Assembly: GCF_037975245.1 (NCBI RefSeq)
Contig: NC_092574.1
Location: forward strand, 6,380,713 to 6,440,712
Source of the DNA: Apostichopus japonicus
Taxonomy: Eukaryota > Echinodermata > Holothuroidea > Aspidochirotida > Stichopodidae
Length of the DNA: 60,000 nt
Direction: 5' to 3'
Both the position numbers and the translations under genes were made by a program. This document shows positions 1 to 11,763 of this stretch, in pieces; positions within the stretch are counted from its first letter, which is position 1, and every line of letters starts with the position of its first letter. The notes beneath the pieces were generated by a model. The model searched no databases and was not told the origin of the DNA. It worked only from the letters and a program-made list of their open reading frames with translations.

Positions 1-337
1 ATCACTGTCAACTGCATCTCTTGTGTGTAATATGTCGCCCACAATTTCCATCAAATTTATTGAAAAGAAGTTTTTGTTTTTTTGCTCAATAATGAGTGAC
101 TTAAATAAAGAAACTTTTTAACTTTATTAATTTAAATTTTGTAACAATTTATGAATGTGACTCTTGGGATAAGAGAGAACATATTGATTTATGTAGAATA
201 ATTAATCCAATGGTGGTGTAAAGTATGACTCCAAATTAATTTATGAAATATTATGTGGTATTAAATAAAATTATGATGGATTGAATTATTATTAATTTCA
301 TTTATATAATTTATTCATTCCTTTTTTACCCTGCATA

Positions 338-418
338 TATATATATCATATATATAAATATATTGTATATATATATCATATATATATACATATACATATA
401 TATATATATAAATATTTG
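338..418. repeat. TA-rich microsatellite
   Basis: An imperfect (TA)n tract lies in the intron just before the first visible exon of the TPR co-chaperone gene and ends about a dozen bases before its acceptor AG. The rest of 1-337 is AT-rich intron in which I see no coding sequence. Confidence 0.85.
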
Positions 419-430
419 TACTACATTCAG

Positions 431-1179
431 GCTCTTCATATGGATGCTAGCAGTGCTAAAGGCTGGTACAGGAGGGGGAAAGCCGAGATGGCCTTGAAAC
501 TCTACGAACAGGCCGCAGAAGACTTTGAAGCCACCCTGCTCCGGGAACCAGACAATAAAGGTAACTACCATAGATTGACTTATTAGTATTTCTTCAGTTA
601 CCTTCACCTTTAATTGAACTGTCCAGTAATGGTATCACCCACAGTTTGGCAAATTAAGGAAAAAAAGCAGCTTGATCTATTCTTGACTTATGTTTAACAC
701 CTTCTGCTTGTACAGTATTTATGTGAACTGAACCCTTGATCAACCCAGCTTATGACCTTTACATAGAGTAGAATGAAGAATGTGATCAAAATGGTCTCAA
801 AATGCTGCCTTAATATACGAAATAAAGAAAAGGTAAAACACAGTTGCAGCTTTTTGGCTGTGATGTCACTGACTGAGATGTTGCCAGATACATTAATAGG
901 ACTGAATTAAACTTAAATTATTAATACAATTGCAGTCCTTTTATTTTTTACCTTCTATTGTTATAAAAATGTGCATCAATATTCTTAAAACTATGTCAGT
1001 TTCTGCCGGTAAATAGTATCTGTAACAAAGGACAAAGAAACATTGACTACATGAGGTTTTTTTTTTGGCATTCTTATTTGTTAACAGCTGCCAAGAATGA
1101 ACTTGAAAGAGCGAGGCAATTCATCAGAGACAGCAAGAAAAGAGAGAAAGCTGCTTATGCCAAGATGTTTTCATCGTGA
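431..1179 (+). CDS. Immunophilin-type TPR co-chaperone, C-terminal two exons (PPID/FKBP/AIP-like)
   Basis: This is a partial gene whose 5' part lies outside the window. Two exons are visible: 431-560 (acceptor CAG before 431, donor GT at 561) and 1088-1179, ending in TGA; they join in frame. The roughly 73 residues contain a TPR helix pair starting at SSAKGWYRRGKAEMAL and a following helix ending EKAAYAKMFSS. In cyclophilin 40 (PPID) the last residues read EKAVYAKMFA, and FKBP4/5 have a related YANMF motif, so the Hsp90-binding TPR immunophilin family is clear. PPID is the best fit for the tail, while the RRGKA stretch also recalls AIP and FKBP5. These proteins bind the C-terminal MEEVD of Hsp90 in the cytosol. 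The isomerase domain is not visible, so the exact member is uncertain. Confidence 0.75.
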
Positions 1180-1274
1180 TAGTCTCAAAATTATTTTAGA
1201 CCAATTAGGAAGTTGGAAGTATGAAAGTGTCTGCTTGTCAATGCCCAGGATATTTTGCAAGGGCAGACCTTCTC

Positions 1275-1280
1275 AATAAA
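1275..1280 (+). promoter_or_regulatory. Candidate polyadenylation signal AATAAA
   Basis: An AATAAA lies about 95 bases after the stop of the TPR co-chaperone and is a plausible end for a short 3' UTR. Another AATAAA-like motif occurs near 1924. No transcript evidence is available. Confidence 0.4.
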
Positions 1281-2555
1281 GAAGATTCAGTTACAGGTTC
1301 TATGAAGGGTAAAAGGCTTGGAAGTTTAGTTGCCCTGAGAAGACAGAGATTAGAGAGTACTGGTCTCATATTTGCAACAAGTACTAATACTGACGTTAGT
1401 ATATATACAGTAGCTGTTTCGCAATATTAGTACTTTTCTTGCGTAAGTTACATTGTTTAGACTGGAAGACTAAAGTTAGTACTAACGTTCTACTCATCTG
1501 CTAGCTGCACCCTCAGTGTCATTCAGTGTCCTACTTTGCAACCAAAGAAATATGGGAACCCTAGGTATTCAACATATGTGAATGGTTCATGGTTGGGGAG
1601 GGGCGAGGGGTGGGGAGGGGTGAAGAAAAAGTTGAACAATGCAAAATACAGCCTGACTGATGGTGGGATTTGATTGTAGGTGTCTATTGAAAGATATCTC
1701 ACTGTAGTTGCCAACCAATTCACCAAGAAACAAAGAAAATCTATTTTTCCTGCCAGTTTATGTCAATTTATATTGAATTCAGGATATGTATTCAGTTTAA
1801 AAGTAACACAGGTTGAGCCTATTAATGAAACACGGGGTTTGATTTCTAGTTAGACCTGTTGAGTAACATTCGCTGTCTCTGTGGTGCAATCTTCCCTCTA
1901 AATATAACTTAACGGTTTCAAGAATAAATGGGTATTAATGACCGTTTCATAGATAGGAATGAGAATCGTAATCGTCACATGTTTTTGGTAACGAGAATTA
2001 AGTCCTCAATTAACATATGCTCTTAATTCATGAGTTGCTTGCTTTCAAAAGTCGGCCATTTTAAATGCCCTGAAGGTTTTGTATCAGAATTTGTAAGTCC
2101 TACCACTATATGGAAATTAAAATTTTATCTATTTGTTTTATTTGCCTGTTTGGTTTCATGTCACTTTGTGTAAGTCTTAAAAGTTGCAATCTTCAGTATG
2201 TCAAACGATTTACTAAACATACAGGTTGAGCTTAGAGGGGATAAGCTGAAGGGGATCAACAAGGATTTATCAACATTATGAAAATTTTGTTGGATTAGAA
2301 TAGCAGACTTAAAAGGAGACGAAGTGAATGAAGGTGATCAGTCTGGAACCTTTGAGTTTAATAACAATAATAATATTTTGTCGTTTTTGTTCAGTTCTTA
2401 AGAGGGCAGAGGTGTACTCTTCTTATATGGATGCAATATTTAATATACTTCAAGTATAGATCAACATTGTAACATCTCTCTATTGATGTGATTTTTGGAT
2501 TTTACTTTTGACAGTTGAGTTCAATGATCATAGTAGAGTTGAACGTACCTCAAAA

Positions 2556-3030
2556 GTCATAGACACATAGTGGCTACCATAGACACATAGTGATTACCAT
2601 AGACACAGTGACTACCAAAGACACAGTGACTAACATAAAAACATAGTGTTTACTTTTGACACATAGTGACTACCATAGACACAAAGTGACTACCATAGAC
2701 ACAAAGTGACTACCATAGTCACTTAGTGGCTAACATAGACACATAGTGACTACCATAAACACATAGTGTTTACTATAGACACATAGTGACTACCATAGAC
2801 ATATTGAGTACCATAGACACATAGAAACTACCATAGACACATAGTGACTACCATATACAGTGTCTACTATAGTCACATAGTGACTACCATAGACACATAG
2901 TGACTACCATATAGTGTCTACTATAGTCACATAGTGACTACCATAGACACATATTGACTACCATAGACACATAGTGACTACCATAGACACATAGTGACTA
3001 CCAGAAACAGTGTGACTACCATAGACACTA
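2556..3030. repeat. Minisatellite, unit about 20 bp
   Basis: About 24 imperfect copies of a 20-bp unit (ACACATAGTGACTACCATAG) lie in tandem. Single-base changes and 4-6 base deletions occur among copies, for instance the shortened units near 2860 and 2910. There is no coding potential. Confidence 0.9.
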
Positions 3031-5242
3031 CAATATAGGGTAATTGGGAAGCAGTGTATAATACAGCACAGCATTCTCACATCTTTACAGAATTAAAACA
3101 AGTTTGAAAGCTTTCTTAGTTGAATATTTCAGCATCAATTATCTGTTGCAAGTGTTATGAACAACACAAAAGAAAACAGAATGAAAAGTGAATGATTAAA
3201 TTTATTGTTTGGTTTATTTATCTAATATTTTCACCAGAGAGCTGAAATAAATCTATACATTTCTTGAACAGCACATATATAACTTTTGATTTATTGGAAT
3301 GAAACGCTACCCTGAGAAAAAAAAAACAATACAGAAATCACCATAGAATAGATACATAGAGAAAAGAGTGCACGATATGAATAAACTGAGTGAGAGGCTA
3401 CAGAAATAAAGATAAGAACAGAGAAATTCAAGCCTATATGTTCAAAGTATAAAAATATTACCCAGAAGCCATCTTGCTAAAAAACAGTTGAAATGTGCGT
3501 AGAATGACCAGTGCAGAGAAACTTGGAGAGCTTTGCAACATTAGCAAGGTCAATTTGATAGTATGATAAGTAAGAGTATAAATATGATAAGTATGATAAT
3601 TTCAATTGCAAATAATTTTCTGCAAATTCAATATGTTGTATACCAGTCTCTCACAAGGCACAAGAGGAAAAATTTGTTTGAGATTCACCTTTTGAAATGG
3701 AGGCAACCTTTTTGTAGAATATCTATTTATTATTGAATAGAAATACTTGAAGTAAGTTTTGATTGAACTTTTTCTACAAAATTGAGATAATATGCCTCAA
3801 GATATGCATTAAACCTCGCAAATTGTCAAGCAACGTATAATCAAATAGTATGACACAGAAATAAGTAGCTCATTTCATGGTTGCTTATGATATCCTTTAA
3901 GTATTAAAAGGATTTAGCAATTCCAGAGAAGCTTAATATTTAAACACAAAAAGTTTGCTGCATTTTTTTTTAAGAAAAATAAGATTTGATTTCTACCTGA
4001 AGAAGTTCACACAGCTGAGTCTTTATTGATTAAACAATTCAGGATTTCAAATATTGAAATAAAGAACAAAGGCAGGGATTTGTGATTTTAGAACTTCAAA
4101 CAGAAGAGAGAAGTAATAGCCAAAATTGGCAACTGAGTAAGGTTATTGCTGCCACTCAACATATTTGTTGCAATTAGGTTTACTAAAAATAATTAATTTA
4201 CTACAAAACTCATCAATACATTCAAATGCTAACTAAATTCAAGGTGGCAGTTACTATGTACATTAAAATTAAGCATTAGTGAAAAAAAATAATTGCACTT
4301 AAAATGTATAACTTAGACTTAGTTACTGTATACCGAAACGAGTATCAAACTCCTGATTGGTCGTGATAGAACATAAAAGGAAAGTATGTTTGCAAATCAA
4401 ACTTCACCATTAGACATCAAACAATTTCTTTGTCTACCTCATCTTGTACATGGAGAAAATACAGTTTCACTTTATCCGTTAAATGTAAATCTCTTTGAGT
4501 GGAAGAGGAAGTTGTTTACCGACCGTTTGTCGTCGGATAATAAGGCCAATTCGAAATTTCAGTCTCTGATCAGATGTCCACATATATCTTCTCATTACGA
4601 AACACTGACATACCGTCCCATTGGCTATTTACACTGCTTTATTTACAGACCTGTGTAAGGGCCATCAGTACTGTTTCAGATGTCTGTTGTAACTTCAAAA
4701 CGAAAATTCAGTTCTCTGATTTAGTATTATTGAAGATGAGGCACTTTGTATAACTTCTACGTGTGGTAATGACGACAGTCAGAGCAAGGCTGGTAGTGTG
4801 TTGTGTCAGGTTATTAATAAGAAATACACTGAAAATATAGGATTTTGATATAAAAAAACCTTAACTTTATAAAAGACCACAGCAGTTAATGTCCATTACC
4901 ACTGCGACGTACAAAGGCACTCTAATGTGGCCATTACAAGTTTAAACCTGGTTATCCCTCGCTTGGTTTATACCCAGAAAAAAAACAACAATTTCCAGGT
5001 ATCACATGATTTAAGAAGTTACCAAATTAAGCCGTCTTCCTTATCATAGCTAATGAAGCAGCTGCAGCAAGGAAAAAAATTTCAAAAAAGTGCTTGAGGA
5101 GTCCAATAAGGAAGAAAGCTTTGGTTTTATAGTCCGTAGATCGTGTGATACCCGGAAAATCATTTTTTTCTGGGTTTAAACCAAACCAGGGCTAACCAGG
5201 TTGAGCTTGTAATACTGTCCCGACTTGGTCAAATCCAACAAT

Positions 5243-5376
5243 GACCTGTGTCCGGAGTGTGCTTGATTACTAAACCACCTTGTATAATCACATTTATATA
5301 TATGCAAGTTGACCTGTGTCAGGAGCGTGCTTGATTACTAAACCACCTTGTATAATAACATTGATATATGAAAGTT
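5243..5376. repeat. Two-copy tandem duplication, 68-bp period
   Basis: Two adjacent copies start with GACCTGTGTC at 5243 and 5311. They share a stretch beginning GCTTGATTACTAAACCACC and differ by a few substitutions. Confidence 0.8.
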
Positions 5377-7761
5377 AATAGCAATTAAGCCATAGGTAAT
5401 GTCCCATACTCAGGTACCCCTAACATATACTTTCAGCATGTCATATTTTAGTACCTTTTGCACTAATGTTTTGGAATAGTGTGATTTTATTTCAAATACT
5501 GGAGAAAAATTTGAGAAGTTTATGATATAATTTTGCAATAAATGCTAATACCAGGTGCTGAAAAGATTATGAAATGTAAACAAGCTGTTGCTAGTTCAGT
5601 CAACAAAACACAATTGTACCTCAGGAAATGTGTTTCAATTGTATGCATTTCTTGATGCACTTTCAGTCTTGAACCCTTGCTTCCCCCTCCCCCACTTCAT
5701 TCCCCCACTGCTTCCCCCACTTGAACCCTTGCTACCCCACCCTTGCATTCCCCCACCCCACTTCATTCCACTTGAACCCTTACAATAAATATATTTGTTA
5801 GGGAAAAGTTGAATTGACACACACAAACTTTTAGTTTATCGAACTTGAGTCCACTTTAAATCATACTTTAATTTGACTATTTCTTAAGAAAATACCAATG
5901 CATGTAAGGAAAATTTTAGTAAACTATAACCTTTTTCTAACACCAACTTCTAAATGTCAAGCACACAGTTTTAAAATGTTATAAACAACATCAGCCAAGA
6001 GGTATAAATAAGTTGGTTACAAAATCTTACCAAAAATAGTTCCATGTTACCCTCAAACGTCTTATATTTTATGGTACCAAAAAATGTGAGTTTGCTATAT
6101 GGACTGACTACTTTCTCTAAAGTATCAATACCGATCACAGCCTCCTCCCCCCTATTCTGCGGGTATGCGTCATAGTTCATCAAAGACCTACTGCTCCCAT
6201 TCAACAGTTATCCAATCTACTGCATACCAATCACAGCCTCCTCTCCCGTACTCTGTAGTTACCCGTCATAATTGTGCATTTAAGACCCACCTCCCTGCAT
6301 AGCAAATGAAAGCCTTTGTCTTGACTAATGGGAGAGATGCTTTTCAAACAGATGGATTTGAAACAGAATAGTTTATACAATGCTTTGTGATGAAAAATTT
6401 GGTTACATTCAAACATCAGTTGTAAAATAAACATCCTCTTATCAAATATAATTGCATAAAAACATACTGTGTTTGTAATGCATAAATGACCAATGTTAAC
6501 CTGAGTATATTCAGTCTTAATAAAAAAGAGCTGATATAACTATCAATTAAACTCAGTAATGTAACAAATGTAAACTCTAAAAACGGTTTAATGCTCGACT
6601 TGTGTGTGTGACATGTGCGTGTGTTTGCTTCTCTACATGAATATGCAAATTGAAATATCCTTTGTCATTTGCCAGATTTTTCAAATTCTTTTGCTTGCAG
6701 CACTTAAAGTGATAATATATAAAAACTTTCTTACTTTGATATTTTTTCTTTTTTACTTTCATAGCAGTTTTATAACTAACAGCGTTTTCATTTGTAATTC
6801 CAGTTACACTGTGCTACGGAAGACACCCATTATTAAAGTCTAGGTAATTTTTTCAAAAGTGAAAAAAGAAAGATATATTTTAATTTGCCTCTTAAGTTAA
6901 TCCATCAAGTTTATATATGAAATGTTGAGCTTGCCCATAAACTAGGAATTTAAGAAAAGTACTCTTATCAAAATTATTGTTCACAAACTTATTATAAAAT
7001 AAAACCCAATACAAACAGAAAAAAAACACATAACAGGTTTTGAACAGGATGAATGTGGCTTTAACTCACAGTAGAGGCAGGTCCAATGCAAACCAAATCA
7101 ATTCCCAATTAGGAATTTGCTGTAGTTTTAGTGTAACCAACATTGCATCCAATGGCATGTTCAAACATTTTTCTTGAGCTTGTGTGGTTCTATTATATAC
7201 AACATTTATAGGCGTTCAAACACTGTAAGTGTTTGCTAGTGTTCATTACGTGCTCTTATCAAGCCCTTAAACACTTCTTTTGTTTGTCCCCACGAAAAAC
7301 ATTTAGTCATGATAAACTGAAATTTTTCCTTTATTGCTCGTGGGAGCTGAAGTATTAAAATGCAATAACACCTTAAGTACTTGTTTGAACCCTTGTTGGG
7401 AACACTAGCTCTTTTCGGAATGAGTATTTTCCGTAGTCACACACGTAAAGTTTAGCATTAGTGTTCTAAATAAATTTACTTAAATCATGGTAAGTACCTG
7501 TACACTCGCTTTGACCACTTCTTGGGAATAAGATCCAGCTCAGTATGTGAACACTTACAATCAAAGCAAAACACAAACATACACTTTTAGTTCTAGTGTA
7601 CCATATTTAAATCAGCCCAATACTTCAGCACTTGTTTGAATAATCCTTATGAACATGAAACACTTAAATCTTAGAACATACTGAAGCCTCGGTTCACTTA
7701 TGTGTGAAGAAAGCACAGGAAACAAAACTTGAAAAGTGTTGGCATATTTTATGTATATATA

Positions 7762-7774
7762 TTTATTATTTATT
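7762..7774 (-). promoter_or_regulatory. Candidate polyadenylation signals of CDKL5
   Basis: On the minus strand this reads as two overlapping AATAAA-type hexamers about 150 bases after the CDKL5 stop codon. It is a candidate 3' end only. Confidence 0.35.
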
Positions 7775-7923
7775 ATTTCCTTTTCCTGTTTATAAACTGC
7801 CAGTTGATTTGTTAGTTGTTTCTTGTGTGCTGGCTGCATAGCTAGGTGAGTTATATTTTTCTCTCTAGAAGTTTGATGCTAAATTCAGTTCAGTTGCAAG
7901 ATATTCGACAGATCCTTTGTTAT

Positions 7924-10900
7924 TTAAGTCATGTATGTGATGTTACTGATACTGGATAATCTGGAGTGAGATCGCGAGTGATTCACGCTAAGGTCTCCTC
8001 CGCTCGTCGAAGAGGTTGGGCTGAGCTGCGTTTTGTCCAAGAGACCTACCTCTCTCTCTGACATTTGATAACTTGTTTCTGACTCCGGGGGCAGAGAGGG
8101 AGGATTCTGGAGAGGTTGCAGCCGTGATGTCTCTCGGGATGGATTATAATATGGATCTGGAAAATTCTAGTTTTAGAAGGGAAAAAAAAGTGAAAATGTT
8201 TTTCAGGTCAAAAAGATAGAAACCAAATGAGAAATTGTTACCATTCGTTTTTTGAAAAGGAGAAAAAGTAAAGTCGATTTAGCTCTCATTTTCCAGGCAT
8301 ACCTCTGATGTTGGTGTGGTGGCCAGCCTTCTCATTTTCTTGATTTGCCGATGGAGACTCTGGTTGTTGTCCCGGTCCTTTGTGTTGTATATTGACTTTT
8401 GAACGTTCAGACGGCTTAGGTCATCCTGTCGAAGAGGGGACAAAAATGATGCCAGAATGAAAAATTTTTAATTTAGGGAATGTTGTTTACTAGTTTGAGG
8501 ATCAAAGGGAAAACTTTACGAGTGACTCAAATATCCATTGGTTTGATAAGGTGTAACTGACTAGAGATGCAGAATTTGCGTTGACAGAATTTCACCAAAC
8601 ATAATTATGAAAAAGTTACTTTACTTTTGGGATCTCTAAAACCAGCAATTTCCATAAACTTTCAGACCCACAATCTTCCATGAGGACTCAGCTTGGTGCT
8701 AAAAAAATTATGAACTATTTAATCGATCTCTGTCAGGCAAACTCTGAAAATGATAGACAAATTCTCCGACCACGGCCACCCACCGAAAATTAGTGAGCCC
8801 CTTTTGGGTTGCACCCCATGGTTTGCGGATGGTTGCTGTAAAATGTTGCTGGTACTCGAAGAAAAAGAAGATCTTGCAAAGCCTTTGCAAAATGCCTGTC
8901 AATAAACAACTCTTATAATACATAGTTCCTTCCCTTTTATGTGACTTCAAATATTTTGTTTGCCCTTTTTTTGTTTTAGCCTAGAGGTCAAAACCGGTCT
9001 AAAGTTTCCGTGAGATGAAGATGCTACCTGTGAAGTCTTCTTCTTTTTCTTCTGTTTGTTTTCATCTTTCCACGATCGTTTGTAGTCTTGCTTAAACAGA
9101 TGCTCAGGATCTGGCAAATTCATATCCTAAAGGGAAAAGTAAGTAGATTCAAATCTAAAAAACGGTTTCACACATTCACACATATTTATACCAAACTGAA
9201 AGTCAACTACTGTCTGGGCATTGACTGTAAGTTTTAATGGTCTAGGGCCCTGTTTCCCATTAGGTCTGTCAAGTTTCAGTCATGAAAGAACCTGGGGGGT
9301 GGGGAAGGGGTATAACAACTAATTCAAACACTTCATACTTTTCAATGCACTTTTCAGAATTTTTTTGGAAATTGCATATTTTTTTGCGAGAACAGAAATT
9401 CCTTTGAGATTTTTTTTCAGGATTTTCCATAGCAAAGCAATTTCTGTTTTGAAGATAAAACTAGAGAAATATGAAAAACTTACGACCACTGTATCTCCAT
9501 CACGATTTACATCAGCCTTGTCTGCTCCGGAGTTTGCATCCGTATTCTCCGGTCCCTGGGTCGGTAACATCTCTTTGTTGTTGTTCTCTTCACTGATATG
9601 TAAATTATGAACCAGAACTGGTAAATTATCCACACGTCCCTTCTTAACCTCTTCGTCGGCCTTGTCGACCTGTGCCGTTCTCCAATCGGGGAAATCCGAG
9701 CCGTGTTTCGCGCTGCGGTCTTTCAAGAAGCTATTTCCCTTGAACCTAGGATAAGTATTGCTGTAAGTTCTGAACTGAGCTAACGACAGCTCGTGAGGAT
9801 CTATCCCATGATCCTTTGCAGCATATGCAGGTAACTTTATCCCTATGTCCTTTTTATCCTCTTTTTTACTCTTCATAAACTTTTGCACACTTCCCACATA
9901 CATGACCTTTGAACTCTTCTTAACCTTCTGGCCCTCGGACATTCGACTTTGCGACCTTTGACCCTCTGACGACCTTTTGCCTAACATGTTATTGCCATGG
10001 AAGGTCGTTTCCCCATGTGCTAAATGTAACTGCAGCTTACCTGTACCGACAAGATCTAAGTTAGAGAGAGTTTGATCGCGTTCTCCGACAGAGCCCAAAG
10101 CTGTTCTTGATCTCCTTTCGGTATGGTGGCTTGTTCGTTCCATGACATCAACGTAGTTTCCATCCACTCCCCCCACTGTCTCTTTCTGCAATCGTTCAGT
10201 TCCGCTACCGATCTGCAAATCCTCCTTGTCAGCCATGATACTTTCATCGTCAGCGTTCTGCCTGCCATTACTGCTCGGTTCAACGTCACCGCCGGTCCAC
10301 TCGTCGTTCCCGTCGTTTCCCTTTCTCTTCAGTTTACGTTCCCCCGGAATGTTAGTCACGTGCTTCATGTATTTAGAGTACTTGGCCATGATCGATAAAG
10401 CTTTCTCCCGTTTCTGTCCGACTTCCGGATACTTTACAGGATAGATACGGCCTCTGTCTTTAGGTTTGCCGGTAGTCCTGACATAAAGTGGAGCTTTGGC
10501 ATCTAACCTCCTACTCGTATCTGAGTCTTTCGGAGTCAAATTCCCCTCAAATTTCTGTTTCCTCTTCCCGGCTTTGCTGTATTTTGAATATTTCCCTCCG
10601 ATGAAAGGATTTTCCTTCACCGCTTCATCGACTGAATCATGGTCAGCTGTCTCGGTTGCCTTTCTCGAACCTTTATCCTGCTCAGCCCTCTCTCCTTTCT
10701 CGACATCATTGCGTTCTTCATCTTCTTCTCCGCCTCTGCTCTCCAAACTCACCGAGGATTCCAGGGAGAGTGACGACGTTAAGGCTTCCATCTTTTCCAT
10801 TTCACTTTCTCCAGGTTCTTCAGTCTTTTCTGGTTTGTGTTCAGATTGTTGATTTGGTTCTTTCATTTTCTCTCTCTTCTCCCTGCAAGGAAACCAAGTA

Positions 10901-11763
10901 CATGATCACAAGAGGTATTGCAAATGAAAAATCACCACCTCGTGTCTTGCTTTAAAATTTTCCATTTTAACATTACTAAAGTGATAGAATCGCACTGTAG
11001 CCAGACTTTGATTGCTTAAAGGCCAAGCGATACGCAAACTATTTCTGTGATGTCACAAGAGCAATTGCAGAACAAAGTTCTATTTTCCACCCTTTCCAAG
11101 CACAAGTTAGAAAAAGGCACTAGGCTATTGTCATTATGTAGCCCTAGCATTTCCAATGAAACTATGAACAGTCACTGTCCATGTTGCTTGGCCTTGTACA
11201 AGTTTGTTGTAAACTTTGTTCATGATTGGTTGCAAATCTTATTATGATGGAATGTTATTAATTTCATGAATGTATCTGCAAACAGAGATTTGTTTTTCAG
11301 ACCAGATAGAGAGTCCTCTTGAAAGGGGAAAGTGAAGGGAAAGGAGAAAGGTGGGCAAGAGGAGAGGAGAAGATTGAAGAAGTATGCGGGAATGGGAGGA
11401 AAGGATAAGATTGAAGAAATATGAAAGAGGGGAGGGAAGGGGTGGGGTAAGAGGAGACGAGGAGTATGGTAGAGTGAAGTTTTCTCCTTCCATAAATTGG
11501 CAAAACTTGACCTGTTGTTTGTAAATTTTGGCAAGTGGGGTTAATTTAAGGTTGTTTAAAATTATACATATGAACTTATTCTCACTATGAAGTTGAAAGG
11601 GGTCTTACTTTAGAGGGAAGGAGACGTCATCGAACGTCCGATGTTGGATCGCAGACTTTGGACGGGGTAGTTCCTTTCGCAGAAGTCTCTCAGTATGAAA
11701 GGTTCTATGTTCCTGGCATTCTTCAATGTTGTTTCTCTCGCTTGGGTCTAAACTTAACGTCCT
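7924..11763 (-). other. CDKL5: CDKL5 C-terminal tail exons 12-16
   Basis: The tail (about residues 300-953) is mostly disordered. Exon 13 is one 1399-base exon rich in Lys, Glu, Ser and Arg, and includes a [11 protein letters not shown] stretch. Exon 14 ends in a poly-lysine run ([11 protein letters not shown]) and exon 15 reads [13 protein letters not shown]; together they match the KKKKKKSQ and DLLTLQKSIH segments of human CDKL5, so the tail is orthologous and not just similar in composition. Exon 16 uses the acceptor CTAG at 8167-8170; the later CAG at 8155-8157 would break the frame. It carries [10 protein letters not shown] and a serine-rich end before TAA at 7924-7926. An internal GAG|GTAGGT at about 8052 could act as an alternative donor. 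Confidence 0.82.

Larger units (their letters stand above)
1180..7923. other. Intergenic region between convergent genes
   Basis: This stretch holds the 3' UTRs of the plus-strand TPR gene and the minus-strand CDKL5 gene, a 20-bp minisatellite at 2556-3030, a two-copy 68-bp duplication at 5243-5376 and a C-rich imperfect repeat near 5680-5785. Open frames here (for example 4386-4658) are short, AT-rich and have no recognisable domain. I found no further gene. Confidence 0.6.

Noticed and set aside
4386-4658. 90-residue plus-strand frame in the intergenic region
   Set aside because: No recognisable domain, no splice partner and AT-rich neutral-looking sequence; probably chance.
10123-10955. 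Plus-strand serine/leucine-rich frames opposite CDKL5 exon 13
   Set aside because: They are shadows of the 1399-base coding exon on the other strand.
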